From Prevotella sp. 885 (GTDB taxonomy: Bacteria > Bacteroidota > Bacteroidia > Bacteroidales > Bacteroidaceae), in assembly GCF_002265625.1 (NCBI RefSeq), contig NZ_NOVE01000029.1, positions 1 to 40,755 on the forward strand: DNA of 40,755 nucleotides. The letters run 5' to 3'. The translations under genes and the position numbers were made by a program. Position 1 is the stretch's first letter, and the number at the start of each line of letters is the position of its first letter. Under the pieces are notes generated by a model. That model was not told the DNA's origin. It ran no database searches and saw only the letters and a program-made list of their open reading frames with translations. Positions 33,960-40,755 of the stretch are shown piece by piece.

Positions 33960-34108
33960 CAGTACGTATACAATAATATATATACAACAATATCCACATC
34001 AATTAAGTGATGCTGTGTCATTATATTAAAATATATGTGACGCATTTGTAAAAATACGTAAAAACATCCTTAGTACAAAACTTTGTTGGTCATTTAACAA
34101 TAAATAAT

Positions 34109-35017
34109 ATGAAGAAAATCTTAATTTCACTCTTATTTGTGTTGGTTTCGGCTGTTAGCGCCAACGCTCAGTTGCTTTATCGCGTGTCGGGTGCCGACCT
34201 TAAAAAGCCGTCGTACGTCTTCGGTACCTTCCACTTTGCCAACTCGCCTTTTGTCGACCAGGTTGCCGGTGTGCGCCAGGCGCTCGACGCTACCGACCAG
34301 GTGTATGGCGAATTGAATTTTGATGTTATGCTAAACCCGGACAGTATGCAGGTTATGCAGAAGCACATGCTCCTGCCGGAGGGCAAGACCTTGAAGACGG
34401 TGCTAACCCCCGAGCAGTACAAAAAGCTTGATGCGGTGCTGGTAGACTATATGGGTGTAGGTCTAAGCAACCCTATGGTGGCTCAGCAGATGGGCAAGAT
34501 GTCGCCCGCCACGCTGCTCACACAGCTTATGGTGTTGCAGTATCTCAAGGCTCACATGGGCGAGTTCGACCCTACAAACCTTATCGACCAGTACTTCCAA
34601 AAGCAGGCCAAGCAGAACAACGAACCTGTAGGCGGACTTGAGACGCTGTCGTTCCAGGCAAGTCTGTTGTACGGCGCGCCGCTCAAAAGACAGATCCAGC
34701 AGCTCGACTGCTTCCTTAACAACCTCGACTATTATGCCCAGTTTACCGAGCGCATGGTCAAGGCTTACTACGCACAGGACGTCAAGGCTCTGCTTGACCT
34801 TATGAACGAGAAGTTCAACACAACGTGCGACAGCACTCCTGAAGAGATGGCACAGCTGCTCGACAACCGCAACCTCGACTGGGCAAGTCGTATGCCTGCC
34901 ATCATGAAGGCTGCCCCAACCTTGTTTGTTGTGGGTGCCGGACACCTGCCTGGCAGTAAGGGCGTGCTTAAGTTGCTGCAGGAAAAAGGATACACGGTTG
35001 AGGCTGTTAAGCCTTAA
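34109..35017 (+). CDS. TraB/GumN family protein
   Basis: A 302-residue exported protein with a signal peptide (about residues 1-20). Family markers are the opening LLYRVSGADLKKPSYVFGTFH (the GTxH motif) and the C-terminal LFVVGAGHLPGSKGVLKLLQEKGY (the GAGHL motif). The conserved His residues and Glu in YGELNFD suggest a metal-dependent, EreA/ChaN-like hydrolase fold; some relatives act as proteases. It stands alone between two gene-free stretches. The physiological substrate is unknown. Confidence 0.88.
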   Translation: MKKILISLLFVLVSAVSANAQLLYRVSGADLKKPSYVFGTFHFANSPFVDQVAGVRQALDATDQVYGELNFDVMLNPDSMQVMQKHMLLPEGKTLKTVLTPEQYKKLDAVLVDYMGVGLSNPMVAQQMGKMSPATLLTQLMVLQYLKAHMGEFDPTNLIDQYFQKQAKQNNEPVGGLETLSFQASLLYGAPLKRQIQQLDCFLNNLDYYAQFTERMVKAYYAQDVKALLDLMNEKFNTTCDSTPEEMAQLLDNRNLDWASRMPAIMKAAPTLFVVGAGHLPGSKGVLKLLQEKGYTVEAVKP

Positions 35018-35441
35018 CTGTATACAGAGACTACTATTTCGGGCTCTCCGATAGCTGGAGAGATATAAACTGGAGTTTATCGGGGAGGTTTATGTGAGTA
35101 TATGGCAGGGCTTTGACAAAAACCGATAAAACCCCGTATATATTTTCCGAGTCTTCGACTTGCCTTACATATAGATAAAGCCTTACGAGAGCAAGCTCTC
35201 GACAGCTTTGTCTATATGTAAAGCAGTGGCACGATGTGCCCTCGTAAAATATATACGGCAATAAACATAAAAAACATTTGGTAGAGCGTTACTTGCGTGA
35301 GGGTGTGTCAAAACTCAAACAATGCGAGCTGAAAGCCCAAATTGCTCCTTCGGGGCGTACCACTTGCGACTTTTGACACACCCTCATTAATGTTTTATCG
35401 TATATTTTTTGTAACTTTGCACAAACTTTTATGACCAGTAT
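35018..35441. repeat. Gene-free stretch with nested inverted repeats and a MITE-like element
   Basis: No gene is seen in 424 nt. A small hairpin CTCTCC/GGAGAG (35044-35062) may terminate the TraB/GumN gene. A nested structure follows: outer perfect 13-bp arms 35134-35146 and 35246-35258, middle 17-bp arms 35165-35181 and 35205-35221 (one mismatch), inner hairpin CGAGAGC-aa-GCTCTCG (35186-35201). Then an 87-bp element bounded by perfect 15-bp inverted repeats GAGGGTGTGTCAAAA (35299-35313 and 35371-35385). The promoter of the DUF1846 gene comes last. Confidence 0.7.
35412..35419 (+). promoter_or_regulatory. Promoter box of the DUF1846-phosphatase operon
   Basis: TAACTTTG, a perfect TAnnTTTG box, 22 nt before the start codon of the DUF1846 gene. 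The -33 region is T-rich without a clear TTTG. Confidence 0.6.
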
Positions 35442-36929
35442 ATGAGAATTGGATTTGACAACGAGAAGTATCAGAAGATTCAGTCTGAACACATTAAGGA
35501 ACGTATATCACAGTTCGACGGAAAGTTGTATCTCGAACTGGGAGGCAAACTCTTCGACGACCATCATGCCAGCCGCGTACTTCCGGGCTTTATGCCGGAC
35601 AGCAAGCTGCGCATGTTTCAGAAAATCAGCGACAGCATAGAGATTGTCATCGTCATCAGCGCCACCGACATCGAGAAGAACAAGAAGCGCGCCGACTTAG
35701 GCATTACCTACGACGAAGACGTGCTCCGTCTGCGTGGCGAGTTTCAGAACCGTGGATTCATGGTCGGTTCAGTGGTCATCACACACTACAACGGACAGCC
35801 TGCAGCCAGCGCTTTCCGCCAGCGTCTTGAGCGAGACGGCATCAAGACATACTGCCATTACCTTATTGAGGGCTATCCCCACAACGTCAGCCTCATCGCC
35901 TCGGACGAGGGATTCGGCAAGAACGACTACGTGGAGACGGAGCGTCCACTCGTCATCGTAACTGCTCCCGGACCGGGCAGCGGCAAGATGGCTGTGTGCC
36001 TGAGCCAGCTCTACAACGAGAACAAGCGTGGCGTAAGAGCAGGATATGCCAAGTTTGAGACCTTCCCCGTATGGAACCTGCCGCTCAAGCACCCCGTGAA
36101 CATCGCATACGAGGCTGCCACAGCCGACCTTAACGACGTAAACATGATTGACCCGTTCCACCTTGAGGCATACGGCAAAATCGCCATCAACTATAACCGT
36201 GACATCGAGATATATCCGGTTCTCAACGCTCTCTTCGAAGGCATCTACGGATCTAACCCCTATAAGTCGCCCACGGATATGGGTGTCAACATGGTGGGCT
36301 TCTGCATCAGCGACGACGAGGCTTGCTGCGAGGCATCGAAGAACGAGATTATCCGCCGTTACTACGACGCCACCAACAAGATGGCACGTGGAGCATGCAA
36401 CGAGGAAGAGATAAGCAAGATACAGATGCTCTTCAATCAGGCTAAGATCAACACCGACTTCCGCCGCACCACCGTTGCAGCAAAGAACTATAAGAAGGAG
36501 ACAGGACATACGTCGTCAGCCATCGAAATGGAGGACGGCACCATCATCACAGCCAAGTCGAGCGAGCTGTTGGGGTGCTCCGCAGCGCTTATCCTCAACG
36601 TCACAAAGTATCTTGCCGGCATCGACCACAACGTGAAGCTCATCCCGCAGTCGATGATTGAGCCGATACAGCACACGAAGATCAGCTATCTCGGAGGCCA
36701 CAACCCGCGTCTGCATACTGACGAAGTGCTGGTGGCGCTGTCAGTTCTTTCCGAGAACGACGAGAACTGTCGTAAGGCTCTGGAGCAGCTTCCGAAGCTT
36801 CGCGGCTGCCAGGTGCACAGCACCGTGATGCTCAGCGACGTCGACCAGAAAATATTCAAGAAGCTTGGTGTGAATCTTACATGCGAGCCGGTACTTAAAA
36901 GCGTTGGTGACAGAAAGAATGGAATATAA
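35442..36929 (+). CDS. DUF1846 family protein
   Basis: A 495-residue cytosolic protein, the usual length of DUF1846 (with known structures but no settled function). The start MRIGFDNEKYQKIQSEHIKE and ELGGKLFDDHHASRVLPGF are typical of the family. A glycine-rich loop APGPGSGKM at 175-183 looks like a nucleotide-binding P-loop, and GHNPRLHTDEVLVALS near the end is another conserved block. The next gene, a low-molecular-weight phosphatase, begins inside its last codons, so both are made from one mRNA. Confidence 0.9.
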   Translation: MRIGFDNEKYQKIQSEHIKERISQFDGKLYLELGGKLFDDHHASRVLPGFMPDSKLRMFQKISDSIEIVIVISATDIEKNKKRADLGITYDEDVLRLRGEFQNRGFMVGSVVITHYNGQPAASAFRQRLERDGIKTYCHYLIEGYPHNVSLIASDEGFGKNDYVETERPLVIVTAPGPGSGKMAVCLSQLYNENKRGVRAGYAKFETFPVWNLPLKHPVNIAYEAATADLNDVNMIDPFHLEAYGKIAINYNRDIEIYPVLNALFEGIYGSNPYKSPTDMGVNMVGFCISDDEACCEASKNEIIRRYYDATNKMARGACNEEEISKIQMLFNQAKINTDFRRTTVAAKNYKKETGHTSSAIEMEDGTIITAKSSELLGCSAALILNVTKYLAGIDHNVKLIPQSMIEPIQHTKISYLGGHNPRLHTDEVLVALSVLSENDENCRKALEQLPKLRGCQVHSTVMLSDVDQKIFKKLGVNLTCEPVLKSVGDRKNGI

Positions 36930-37389
36930 GAAACAGAAACTGCTCTTCATCTGTCTCGGTAATATCTGCCGCTCTCCGGCTGCTGAAGCGGTGATGAAGA
37001 AGATGGTGGCAGACGCAGGAAGAGAGGACGAGTTCTTCATCGACTCTGCAGGAATAGGCGACTGGCACGTAGGACAGCTTCCTGACAGCAGAATGAGACA
37101 GCGTGGAGCACGCCGCGGATACACCCTTGACAGCCATGCACGCCAAATCTGCGCCGACGACTTCTCTCGTTTTGACAAGCTGCTCGTCATGGACAACGAC
37201 AACTATCGCATCGTCACGTCCAAGGCTCCGACAGAGGAAGCAAGGGCAAAGGTGGAGATGCTCACCGACTATCTTAAGGACCATAAGAACGTAAGCGTGG
37301 TGCCCGACCCATATTACGGCGGCACCGCCGACTTCGACTATGCGCTCGACCTCATAGAGGACGCATGCAGCAATCTGCTTAACGCATAA
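36919..37389 (+). CDS. Low-molecular-weight protein tyrosine phosphatase
   Basis: A 156-residue phosphatase from the ATG at 36919; a GTG five codons upstream is also possible. The P-loop CLGNICRS gives nucleophile Cys12 and Arg18 (CX5R), and the general acid is Asp130 in VPDPYYGG, both hallmark positions. The size is standard. It overlaps the end of the DUF1846 gene by 11 nt, an arrangement that points to joint expression. Such enzymes often act on BY-kinases of polysaccharide export or on arginine phosphate; the target here is unknown. A strong terminator follows. Confidence 0.93.
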   Translation: MEYKKQKLLFICLGNICRSPAAEAVMKKMVADAGREDEFFIDSAGIGDWHVGQLPDSRMRQRGARRGYTLDSHARQICADDFSRFDKLLVMDNDNYRIVTSKAPTEEARAKVEMLTDYLKDHKNVSVVPDPYYGGTADFDYALDLIEDACSNLLNA

Positions 37390-37410
37390 CAGCCTTCGGG
37401 TTAACAATAT

Positions 37411-37467
37411 AAAAAGGAGAATGTGACTTGTAAGAGAAAACCTCTCACAAGTCACATTCTCCTTTTT
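37411..37467 (+). terminator. Strong terminator after the phosphatase gene
   Basis: Perfect 21-bp arms at 37411-37431 and 37447-37467 with a 15-nt loop that itself contains GAG/CTC pairs; A-run on the left, T-run on the right. Confidence 0.9.
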
Positions 37468-37551
37468 ATTTGACATTAACTTTATATGGTTATTTCAAGT
37501 TTAATATGAAAAAAACGACATGAATAATATACAAGTAAAAGAAATATTCCT

Positions 37552-37559
37552 TATTTTTG
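37552..37559 (+). promoter_or_regulatory. Promoter box of the toxin-antitoxin pair
   Basis: TATTTTTG matches TAnnTTTG, 21 nt before the MntA-like start codon. No clear -33 element. Confidence 0.5.
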
Positions 37560-37580
37560 CATACATAATAATATAATGAG

Positions 37581-37880
37581 ATGAGAGCACTTCAAGATTA
37601 CATAGCAACCATAAAACAAAACAGTTTCAAAATCACTAATGATTTTGGAATAAAGACATTACGCATCTTTGGATCGGTTTCACGAAACGAACATACAGAA
37701 TTAAGCGATTTGGATGTATGCGTGGAAACAGAAACCCCGAATCCATTCCTGTTAGCAGACTTAAAAGAATTCTTGGAAAGTCTATTCCATTGTTCAGTGG
37801 ACGTAATCCGCATACATAAAAACATGAATCCCCTCTTCAAGTCAAGAATAGAACATGATGGAATCTACGCAATACGATAA
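37581..37880 (+). CDS. mntA: MntA-like nucleotidyltransferase antitoxin
   Basis: A 99-residue minimal nucleotidyltransferase. The signature is GSVSRNEHTELSDLDV: Gly31-Ser32 and the metal ligands Asp43 and Asp45, with a third acidic residue expected at Asp74 in SVDVIR. In the MntA/HepT system the enzyme adds AMP units to a tyrosine of the HEPN toxin and so neutralises it. The partner gene overlaps the 3' end by 26 nt. All active-site residues are intact. Confidence 0.85.
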   Translation: MRALQDYIATIKQNSFKITNDFGIKTLRIFGSVSRNEHTELSDLDVCVETETPNPFLLADLKEFLESLFHCSVDVIRIHKNMNPLFKSRIEHDGIYAIR

Positions 37881-38238
37881 ATACATTGCCAAGGACATAC
37901 TTAATAGAGTATTGACGTCCATAGAACATATTGAAGAACGTTCACAACCTTATCATTGTGGCGATGATTTCATTATGTCCTCTACGGGTGTCGCTATACT
38001 TGATTCCATTTGTATGCAATTTATTGCCATAGGAGAGAGTTTGAAAGGCTTAGATAAAGTCACTAAAGGCCTGTTACTTCCCACACATCCTGAAATAGAC
38101 TGGAAAAACATTAAAGGATTGCGTGACATAATTGCTCACCACTACTTTGACGTAGACCCCGATCAAATCTGGTGGATTATCGAAAAAGAATTACAGCCAT
38201 TGAAAAAGGCTGTAAAAGAAATGATAAATGAGATTTAA
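37855..38238 (+). CDS. hepT: HepT-like HEPN ribonuclease toxin
   Basis: A 127-residue all-helical HEPN (DUF86) protein. The ribonuclease motif Rx4HxY is in GLRDIIAHHYFDVD: Arg90, His95 and Tyr97, the Tyr being the residue that MntA-type partners AMPylate. Two start codons are in tandem (ATGATG). It overlaps the antitoxin gene and is followed by a terminator. Pairs like this act as toxin-antitoxin modules and in some hosts limit phages. Confidence 0.88.
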   Translation: MMESTQYDKYIAKDILNRVLTSIEHIEERSQPYHCGDDFIMSSTGVAILDSICMQFIAIGESLKGLDKVTKGLLLPTHPEIDWKNIKGLRDIIAHHYFDVDPDQIWWIIEKELQPLKKAVKEMINEI

Positions 38239-38257
38239 GGCTATACTGCTATAATTA

Positions 38258-38294
38258 TAAAGGAGACCATGGCAAAATACAATAGTCTCCTTTA
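38258..38294 (+). terminator. Terminator after the toxin gene
   Basis: Perfect 10-bp arms TAAAGGAGAC (38258-38267) and GTCTCCTTTA (38285-38294) with a 17-nt loop. Confidence 0.75.
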
Positions 38295-38339
38295 TTCATA
38301 TCCTAACTACAATGCATATCATAACTCTCAACTGTCAAC

Positions 38340-39263
38340 TCAGAATATCGACTCTTCCGTCTCTGACGTAAACAGTTCCAAGGCTTTCATTCCCATGATG
38401 GAGTTGCCCTTCGAGTTGAGTCGCGGGCTCCATACTGCGATGGAGTAACGTGAGGGATAGAGTGCTACGATGCCACCGCCTACGCCACTCTTGCCGGGAA
38501 GTCCCACGAGGAAGGCGAAGTCGCCGGCTTCGTCGTAGAAACCGCAAGTCTGCATTATGGCGTTTATGCGCTTCACTCTTGATATGGTGAGGTTTACGCC
38601 AGCGTGAGAGAAAGGCTCGCTACTCTTTGCGAACGCCATGAAAGCGCGTGAGAGATCCTCGCAACTCATCTCCAACGAACAAATCGTGCAATAAAACTCC
38701 AGCACATCATGCACGTCATTATGCAGGTTGCCATGATGCTTCAGCAGGTAAGCGATGGAAGCGTTGAGGTAACAGCTGTTCAGCTCCGAGCGCATCACCT
38801 CCTCAGAATAGTTGATGTCACGGTTGCCGGCGATGGTGCGTACAAACTCAAGGAAGAACTCCTTAGGATTGTCAAGATGCGAGAGAATGACGTCGGCGGT
38901 TACCAGGGCACCGGCATTGATAAACGGATTGCGCGGCTTTCCGTGCTCATACTCCAACTGCACGAGCGAATTAAAAGCCGAACCGGAAGGTTCCTTGCCT
39001 ATTCTTGCCCACAAGTCCTTACCCAAAATACTCAAAGCCACGGCCAGGGAGAACACCTTTGCTATACTCTGTATGGAGAACTTAACGTCCGACTCGCCGA
39101 GGCGATAGGTTCTGCCGTCAAGCATTGTGAGGCATATACCGAACTGGTCAGGATTGACCTCAGCTAAAGCCGGAATATAATCCGCCTGCTTGCCGTCCTT
39201 GGCATATATCTCAATCTCCTTCCTTATTTTTTCCAATAAAGGTTGATAGTCCATTGTTTTCAT
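38340..39263 (-). CDS. glsA: Glutaminase A
   Basis: A 307-residue serine-dependent beta-lactamase-fold glutaminase, the standard length, converting glutamine to glutamate and ammonia. The catalytic Ser66 and Lys69 are in FSIQSIAKVF, Tyr30 is in ADYIPAL, and NPFINAGALV and SGVGGGIVALYP are family blocks. The start at 39263 (MKTMDYQ) is used; an in-frame ATG lies three codons later. It is a single-gene unit with its own promoter box. Roles in acid resistance or nitrogen supply are usual for the family. Confidence 0.95.
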   Translation of the reverse strand: MKTMDYQPLLEKIRKEIEIYAKDGKQADYIPALAEVNPDQFGICLTMLDGRTYRLGESDVKFSIQSIAKVFSLAVALSILGKDLWARIGKEPSGSAFNSLVQLEYEHGKPRNPFINAGALVTADVILSHLDNPKEFFLEFVRTIAGNRDINYSEEVMRSELNSCYLNASIAYLLKHHGNLHNDVHDVLEFYCTICSLEMSCEDLSRAFMAFAKSSEPFSHAGVNLTISRVKRINAIMQTCGFYDEAGDFAFLVGLPGKSGVGGGIVALYPSRYSIAVWSPRLNSKGNSIMGMKALELFTSETEESIF

Positions 39264-39289
39264 TATTCAAGTAGTATTATAAGACGCTG

Positions 39290-39297
39290 CAAAGATA
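39290..39297 (-). promoter_or_regulatory. Promoter box of the glutaminase gene
   Basis: Minus-strand TATCTTTG, a perfect TAnnTTTG box, 26 nt upstream of the start codon. Confidence 0.6.
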
Positions 39298-39531
39298 TCG
39301 TTTTTTTCAGAAAATAACGCCTAAAAAAGCAAGAAATAGCAGAATGATGCTTTTATTTTGAGTTTCAAGTGGTTGTGGCAGTCGTTGGCTTTAAGTGGCA
39401 TAGACGAGGAAAAGCGAAAAACGCAGATTGGAGAAATAGAAACGCTTTCAAATCATTACCTCGCAGAAACGCCCTAATAAGCATTTTTAACGGTGGCGGT
39501 TCATATTTCCCCGTTCTGCGTAAGTTTTGGT

Positions 39532-39562
39532 TTTGCCATGCAACTCTCATAGTTTAATTTTG
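39532..39562 (+). promoter_or_regulatory. Promoter of the integrase gene
   Basis: TTTG (39532-39535), 19-nt spacer and TAATTTTG (39555-39562): a full consensus match 23 nt before the integrase ATG. Confidence 0.75.
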
Positions 39563-39585
39563 CACCGAACAAAAAAGTAAGAATT

Positions 39586-40656
39586 ATGAGATGCACTTTC
39601 AAGACAGTCTTCTATGTAAATGGAAGCAAGGAGAGAAACGGAATTGTCCCTATCATGGGGCGAGTGACAATCAACGGAACTATCGCACAGTTCAGTTGCA
39701 AGCAGAGCGTTACCAAGGCTATTTGGGATGCCAAGGGCAACAGAGCCACAGGCAAGAGTAAGGAAGCCAAGGAGGTGAACTTTGCGCTTGACAACATCAA
39801 GGCTCAAATCACCAAGCATTACCAGCGACTTTCCGACCGTGAGGCTTTCGTTACCGCTGAAATGGTGAGAAACGCCTACCAAGGCATAGGCACGGAATAC
39901 GAGACATTGCTCAGAGCCTTTGACAAGGAGAACGCAGCTTTTGCCAAGCGTGTTGGCAAGGATAGAGCCAAGAACACCTACCGCAAGTATCTGACGGTAA
40001 GAAAGTATGTTGCCGATTTCATCAAGTATCAGTACAAGCGCAGCGATATGTCCATGAACGAGCTTACTGAGGAGTTCATCCGTGACTATTGCCTGTATCT
40101 GAAGAATGTCGTCGGACTTGCGCAGTCCTCCATTTGGATTTATTCCATACCACTGAAGCATATCGTAACGGCAGCTCACTACAACGGCAAGATACCGAGA
40201 AATCCATTTGCCATGTACCACGTTGACCCAGACCACAAGGAACGTGAGTTCTTGACATTGGACGAGCTTACCGCCATGACCGAGATAACGTTGGAAGACC
40301 CGAATATAGCATTTGCGAGAGACCTTTTTATCTTTGGTTGTTGGACAGGTATATCTTTCATCGACATCAAGAACTTGACGGAAGACAACATCAGCATGAT
40401 AAACGGTGCTCCTTGGATTGTTTCCAAGCGTCAGAAGACAGGTGTGCCTTTCCAAATCAAGCTGATGGATATTCCCATGCAGATTATTGAGAGATACAAG
40501 GCTTTCAGAAAAGGAAGTCACTTGTTCAATATCGGCAACCTTGACAGCATCAACAAGCGCATAAAGAAAGTTGCTGCAATGTGTGGCATCAAGAAGCGTG
40601 TCTCGTTTCATGTCTCACGTCATAGTTGGGCTCACCTGAAAAAGTGTGTGGATTAA
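39586..40656 (+). pseudogene. IntDOT-like tyrosine integrase truncated by an IS
   Basis: A 356-codon frame whose N-terminus (TVFYVNGSKERNGIVPIMGRV) is the arm-binding domain of Bacteroidales conjugative-transposon integrases, followed by a SAM-like domain (about 105-200) and the start of the catalytic domain. CWTGISFIDI lacks the first catalytic Arg, as in IntDOT; Lys284 (KTG) and HVSRH with Arg345 are present. At residue 349 native sequence ends and HLKKCVD is encoded by the terminal repeat of the IS starting near 40635. The GH histidine and nucleophile Tyr are lost, so it should be inactive. It marks the left end of an integrative element that would extend rightwards. Confidence 0.85.
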
Positions 40657-40755
40657 GCATACAATCTTGTTAGTCTGAAGAGAAAGAATTTCTTGTCAAT
40701 GATACCCCGAAGTTGTGCTCTGAAATGCTTGACTTTTGCATTGAAAGATTCTGCA
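40635..40755 (-). mobile_element. ISAon1-family insertion sequence, right part only
   Basis: The 3' end of an IS transcribed leftwards from beyond the window. Its terminal repeat on the plus strand is CCTGAAAAAGTGTGTGGAT (40635-40653), matching the repeat at the left edge of the window at 17 of 19 positions. It interrupts the integrase gene. The transposase stop codon overlaps the terminal repeat. Confidence 0.8.
40653..40755 (-). CDS. ISAon1-family transposase, C-terminal end (partial)
   Basis: The last 33 codons of a transposase entering from the right: AESFNAKVKHFRAQLRGIID followed by KKFFLFRLTRLYA and TAA. The (A/G)ESFNAK(I/V)KxFRxQxRG pattern is the terminal alpha-helical part of the DDE domain in transposases of this group and carries the catalytic Glu (AES). 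Its stop codon shares two bases with the stop of the truncated integrase on the other strand. The rest lies outside the window. Confidence 0.75.
   Translation of the reverse strand, partial: AESFNAKVKHFRAQLRGIIDKKFFLFRLTRLYA

Larger units (their letters stand above)
39264..39585. other. Gene-free stretch between glutaminase and integrase
   Basis: This 322-nt interval carries the two promoters listed separately. Two short frames seen here (one per strand) have unrelated, low-complexity products and are not supported. The left attachment site of the integrative element would be expected here, but no direct repeat partner is in the window. Confidence 0.5.

Noticed and set aside
35769..36509. 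246-codon minus frame inside DUF1846
   Set aside because: Shadow of a clearly recognised family on the plus strand.
39547..40611. 354-codon frame antisense to the integrase
   Set aside because: The plus strand encodes a recognisable integrase with promoter; the antisense frame is its shadow.

Overview
The window reads as a Bacteroidales chromosome fragment, most likely Prevotella/Segatella-like. Evidence: perfect Bacteroidetes promoter boxes (TAnnTTTG, often with TTTG about 19-20 nt upstream), secreted proteins ending in type IX-secretion-style or VYSISGQRV-like C-terminal modules, an S-type sulfatase, DUF1846, an IntDOT-like integrase and ISAon1-family insertion sequence ends. No rRNA, tRNA or CRISPR array was seen. 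Both edges lie inside an ISAon1-family element whose terminal inverted repeats are visible (221-239 and 40635-40653), so the window is probably a whole contig that broke at a repeated IS.

Layout. (1) 1-8.95 kb, minus strand and AT-rich: one tight operon starting near 8,980. It holds a 54-codon small ORF coupled to an M42 peptidase, a 35-residue Cys-containing candidate precursor peptide, a radical SAM/SPASM maturase, a SNF2 helicase, a large adenosine-deaminase-fold protein resembling RdrB of RADAR, a small HIRAN-like protein, and a last gene cut off by the IS. I know of no described system with this composition; it is the main candidate for something new. (2) 9.0-13.35 kb, minus: a tyrosine recombinase, a 156-bp segment between 17-bp inverted repeats that carries a promoter, and a NusG/UpxY-like antiterminator fused to about 430 unknown residues. 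This has the anatomy of a phase-variable switch, currently drawn in the ON direction. An array of five 15-mers at about 22-nt pitch lies behind the recombinase gene. (3) 13.65-15.94 kb, plus: ECF sigma factor, single-pass probable anti-sigma protein, Spy-like periplasmic protein and secreted alpha/beta hydrolase. (4) 16.0-22.06 kb, minus: DUF6361 protein, PLD-family protein (split by a one-base frameshift) and SNF2-like helicase with overlapping genes, a probable phage-defence operon. (5) 22.2-39.3 kb: core-like and more GC-rich, with a sulfatase, a HEAT/DUF1080-like secreted protein, two large surface proteins, a MATE transporter, a small Cys protein, a TraB/GumN protein, DUF1846 with a low-molecular-weight tyrosine phosphatase, a MntA/HepT toxin-antitoxin pair and glutaminase. 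(6) 39.5 kb to the end: a conjugative-transposon integrase decapitated by the right-hand IS.

How parts may work together (inference): regions 1, 2 and 4 look like accessory cargo. The invertible promoter would turn the antiterminator on or off, and that protein could in turn affect the downstream peptide/helicase/deaminase operon, although that operon also has its own promoter-like box. The sigma/anti-sigma/Spy group looks like an envelope-stress or secretion module, and the sulfatase and surface proteins fit glycan scavenging by a gut or oral commensal.
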